The notes under the pieces were generated by a model that ran no database searches, was not told the origin of the DNA, and was given only the letters and a program-made list of their open reading frames with translations. Below are positions 1 to 22,000 of a stretch of DNA of 22,000 nucleotides, one piece after another. Position 1 is the first letter of the stretch. Each line of letters opens with the position of its first letter. Source of the stretch: Glandiceps talaboti (taxonomy: Eukaryota > Hemichordata > Enteropneusta > Spengelidae); contig NC_135554.1 of NCBI RefSeq assembly GCF_964340395.1, positions 24,293,592 to 24,315,591 on the forward strand. Direction: 5' to 3'. The translations under genes were made by a program, and so were the position numbers.

Positions 1-78
1 CAGGAGTTCAGAATGTGTGATGAACATACAGATATGTTTGTTTTTATCAAAAGTTTGATACATTGTATGTTCTTTTCT

Positions 79-489
79 CTAGGCAGATAACCCAGAGACT
101 TAGCTATCTGGCTTGACAATGTCACTTGCCAGAACAGTGACTTGGCTTTCTGGTCTGACAATGTCATTCATCAGAACAGTGACTTGGTTATCTGGCTTGA
201 CTATATATGTCACTTGCCAGAACAGTGACTTGGTTATCTGGTCTGTTAGTGTCACTCATCAGAACAGTGACTTGGTTATCTGGTCTGTCAGTGTCACTCA
301 TCAGAACAGTGACTTGGTTATCTGGTTTGAGTATGTCACTTACCAGAAGTGACTTGGTTATGTCACTTACCAGAACAGTGACTTGGTTATCTGGTTTGAC
401 TTTGTCACTGACCAGAACTGTGACTTAGTGATCTGGTCTGACAATGGTCAGATAGCCAGGCAATCTAAGTATCTAAGTTCCTAGGCAGA
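79..489. repeat. ~42-bp minisatellite inside a palindrome-ended element
   Basis: About 8-9 imperfect units from 97 to ~450, each with GACTTGGTTATCTGGTCTG, then TGTCACT and CAGAACAGT; unit length varies from about 29 to 46 bp. The left end, CCCAGAGACTTAGCTATCTG (91-110), is also the end of the short palindromic element at 18561-18645. The right end (~440-480) holds a decayed inverted counterpart. CTAGGCAGA occurs at both edges (79-87 and 481-489), a possible 9-bp target duplication. Frames open across the array are a by-product of the repeat, not a gene. Confidence 0.85.
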
Positions 490-1297
490 AAGTTTGCCAT
501 ATTTTTCAGCTTCAGATCATATTAGCCAAAAAATATGGCCTGACAGCCTTTATATAGTTTGCATACTTACAATACATGCATAGAATTTAAAGTGAAATAG
601 TAGTCTGGGTTGCAATTTGCTGTTTTATAGTTATGATCACTTACACATATTTAGACACAGCAGTACGTGCAGAAAATACCCTGAATGTGTAAATATCAAT
701 GTTAATCCATCATCTCCTCTCCCTAGAATGACTAGAATTCAGAAATTGTAAACAGACAGTGTGAATAGTTTGTGCTCAAGTTGACAGGCTTACAGTTACA
801 GGTAAATTAGAAGTACACATGTTGTTGAAACAACAAACATGTGCAGTGTTAGTTGAACCTTTCATCATTATCCTAGAAGTCAGGTAGTGACATTGTTATT
901 GATGGATTGTTACGAAACACTGTATTGATCCAAACACTGCGAATTGAAACAGGTACCTATTCATCACATTCATGCACTGTTTAGCAGACAGTTGGATAGG
1001 ATTAGCATTTGTATTGTTTACTGAATACCGTTATATTCACTAAAAGCCAGGGGCTAGGGCAATCAGCATTTTGAGCCTTGACAGTAGTCACCATGTAGAA
1101 TGAATATTTCACCCCCTTTTCATAGAAAAGGATTGACGAGTTCATGTAATTTGGATTCTCAGGTGATTAGATGTACCTAGTCCATATATGCACCAGAAAG
1201 CTAGTATATTGCACTATGTAAAACCCTGCCAATAGGTATTCAATAAATGACATACTTCATGACTTAGTCAGTGATGTCTGTTTTTCTTATTTTACAG
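490..1297. other. Upstream non-coding stretch, nothing recognised
   Basis: AT-rich single-copy-looking DNA without supported exons, RNA genes or a recognisable core promoter. It is either the upstream region or an intron preceding the 1298 exon, as the acceptor-like pyrimidine tract before 1298 suggests. Confidence 0.5.
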
Positions 1298-1720
1298 GGG
1301 CCTTGGTGAGCTGTCTGTTGGAGTAGCACTATCTATCCACACCTAAGTGTTAACAATACAACAACAGAACAGTTATAATTTCAAAACTATCGACAGTTAT
1401 TTGTGATCACCAAGAATTGAAACTGAGGAAACCTGTGCCTTGGATGTGCTCCTTTATTTGTCCCTGTATGTAGGTTTTGTTGATTTGACACATAACTGGA
1501 ATGACAAACAGTGTAACTGGGACACCAAGTATGCAGTGTTTGTGTGGGCTTTGACAGAAGAACCTTCCGCAAATATACCGAGACTCAAACTGTTTATGTA
1601 TGTGAAGCCACAACCTAGAAATACACACTACAAGACTGACTGAGATATTGATGATAGAACTATGAAGACACAGAATGGTTGGTTCTGCAAGATTTACAAT
1701 GTGACAGCACACAGATCATA

Positions 1721-21901
<20,181 letters not shown>

Positions 21902-22000
21902 GTAAGTCCATAAACTACTTTTAGAATATCAAGGGAAACAGTTCCATGGAAGGCCATATTTGTTATTGTCACTGTATATGTTGTTTTATGACCTTCATTA

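Noticed and set aside
113-428. Overlapping open frames with repeated TVTWLSGL peptides
   Set aside because: They are translations of the ~42-bp minisatellite; several frames are open at once and unit lengths vary, which breaks frame. Not a repeat protein.
1407-1712. Minus-strand frame opposite the 5'UTR
   Set aside because: No family-like motif, no splice context, and plus-strand exon evidence covers the same DNA.

Overview
This is AT-rich, intron-rich animal nuclear DNA dominated by one plus-strand gene. The gene encodes a tubulin tyrosine ligase-like polyglutamylase that I recognise as TTLL7. Conceptual splicing of 13 GT-AG exons gives a continuous frame of 694 codons that runs off the right edge. 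Vertebrate TTLL7 is about 890 residues, so the last ~190 residues lie outside the window. The protein is strongly TTLL7-like, while the introns are packed with palindromic MITE-like elements, minisatellites and a CR1/L2-type LINE tail. This suggests a marine invertebrate, either an invertebrate deuterostome or a lophotrochozoan; the species cannot be fixed from the sequence.

Layout. 1-1297: upstream or 5' intronic DNA with a ~42-bp minisatellite. 1298-1805: probable first visible exon (5'UTR, then ATG at 1721). 1806-6929: long intron 1, beginning with further tandem copies of the exon-1 splice donor and holding a foldback transposon with a 10-bp target duplication. 6930-11917: four short exons for the lysine-rich N-terminus and the start of the TTL domain, spread over ~5 kb. 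11918-14639: an intron full of inverted and tandem repeats plus a 5'-truncated minus-strand LINE. 14640-17883: the catalytic ATP-grasp core in five exons, with a ~207-bp CT tract in the fourth of the four introns separating them. 17884-20376: an intron with a possible 21-nt microexon and two palindromic elements. 20377-21901: coiled-coil and Ser/Arg-rich linker exons, followed by the start of the C-terminal TTLL7 module.

No second protein-coding gene, tRNA or rRNA was found on either strand. The most unusual observation is at 1763-2051. A ~70-bp unit containing the end of coding exon 1 together with its GTAAGT splice donor is tandemly repeated, so three in-frame, same-phase donors compete at the start of the gene. 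The second is a phase-0, stop-free 21-nt candidate microexon at 18352-18372, just after the region matching the tubulin-binding segment of TTLL7.
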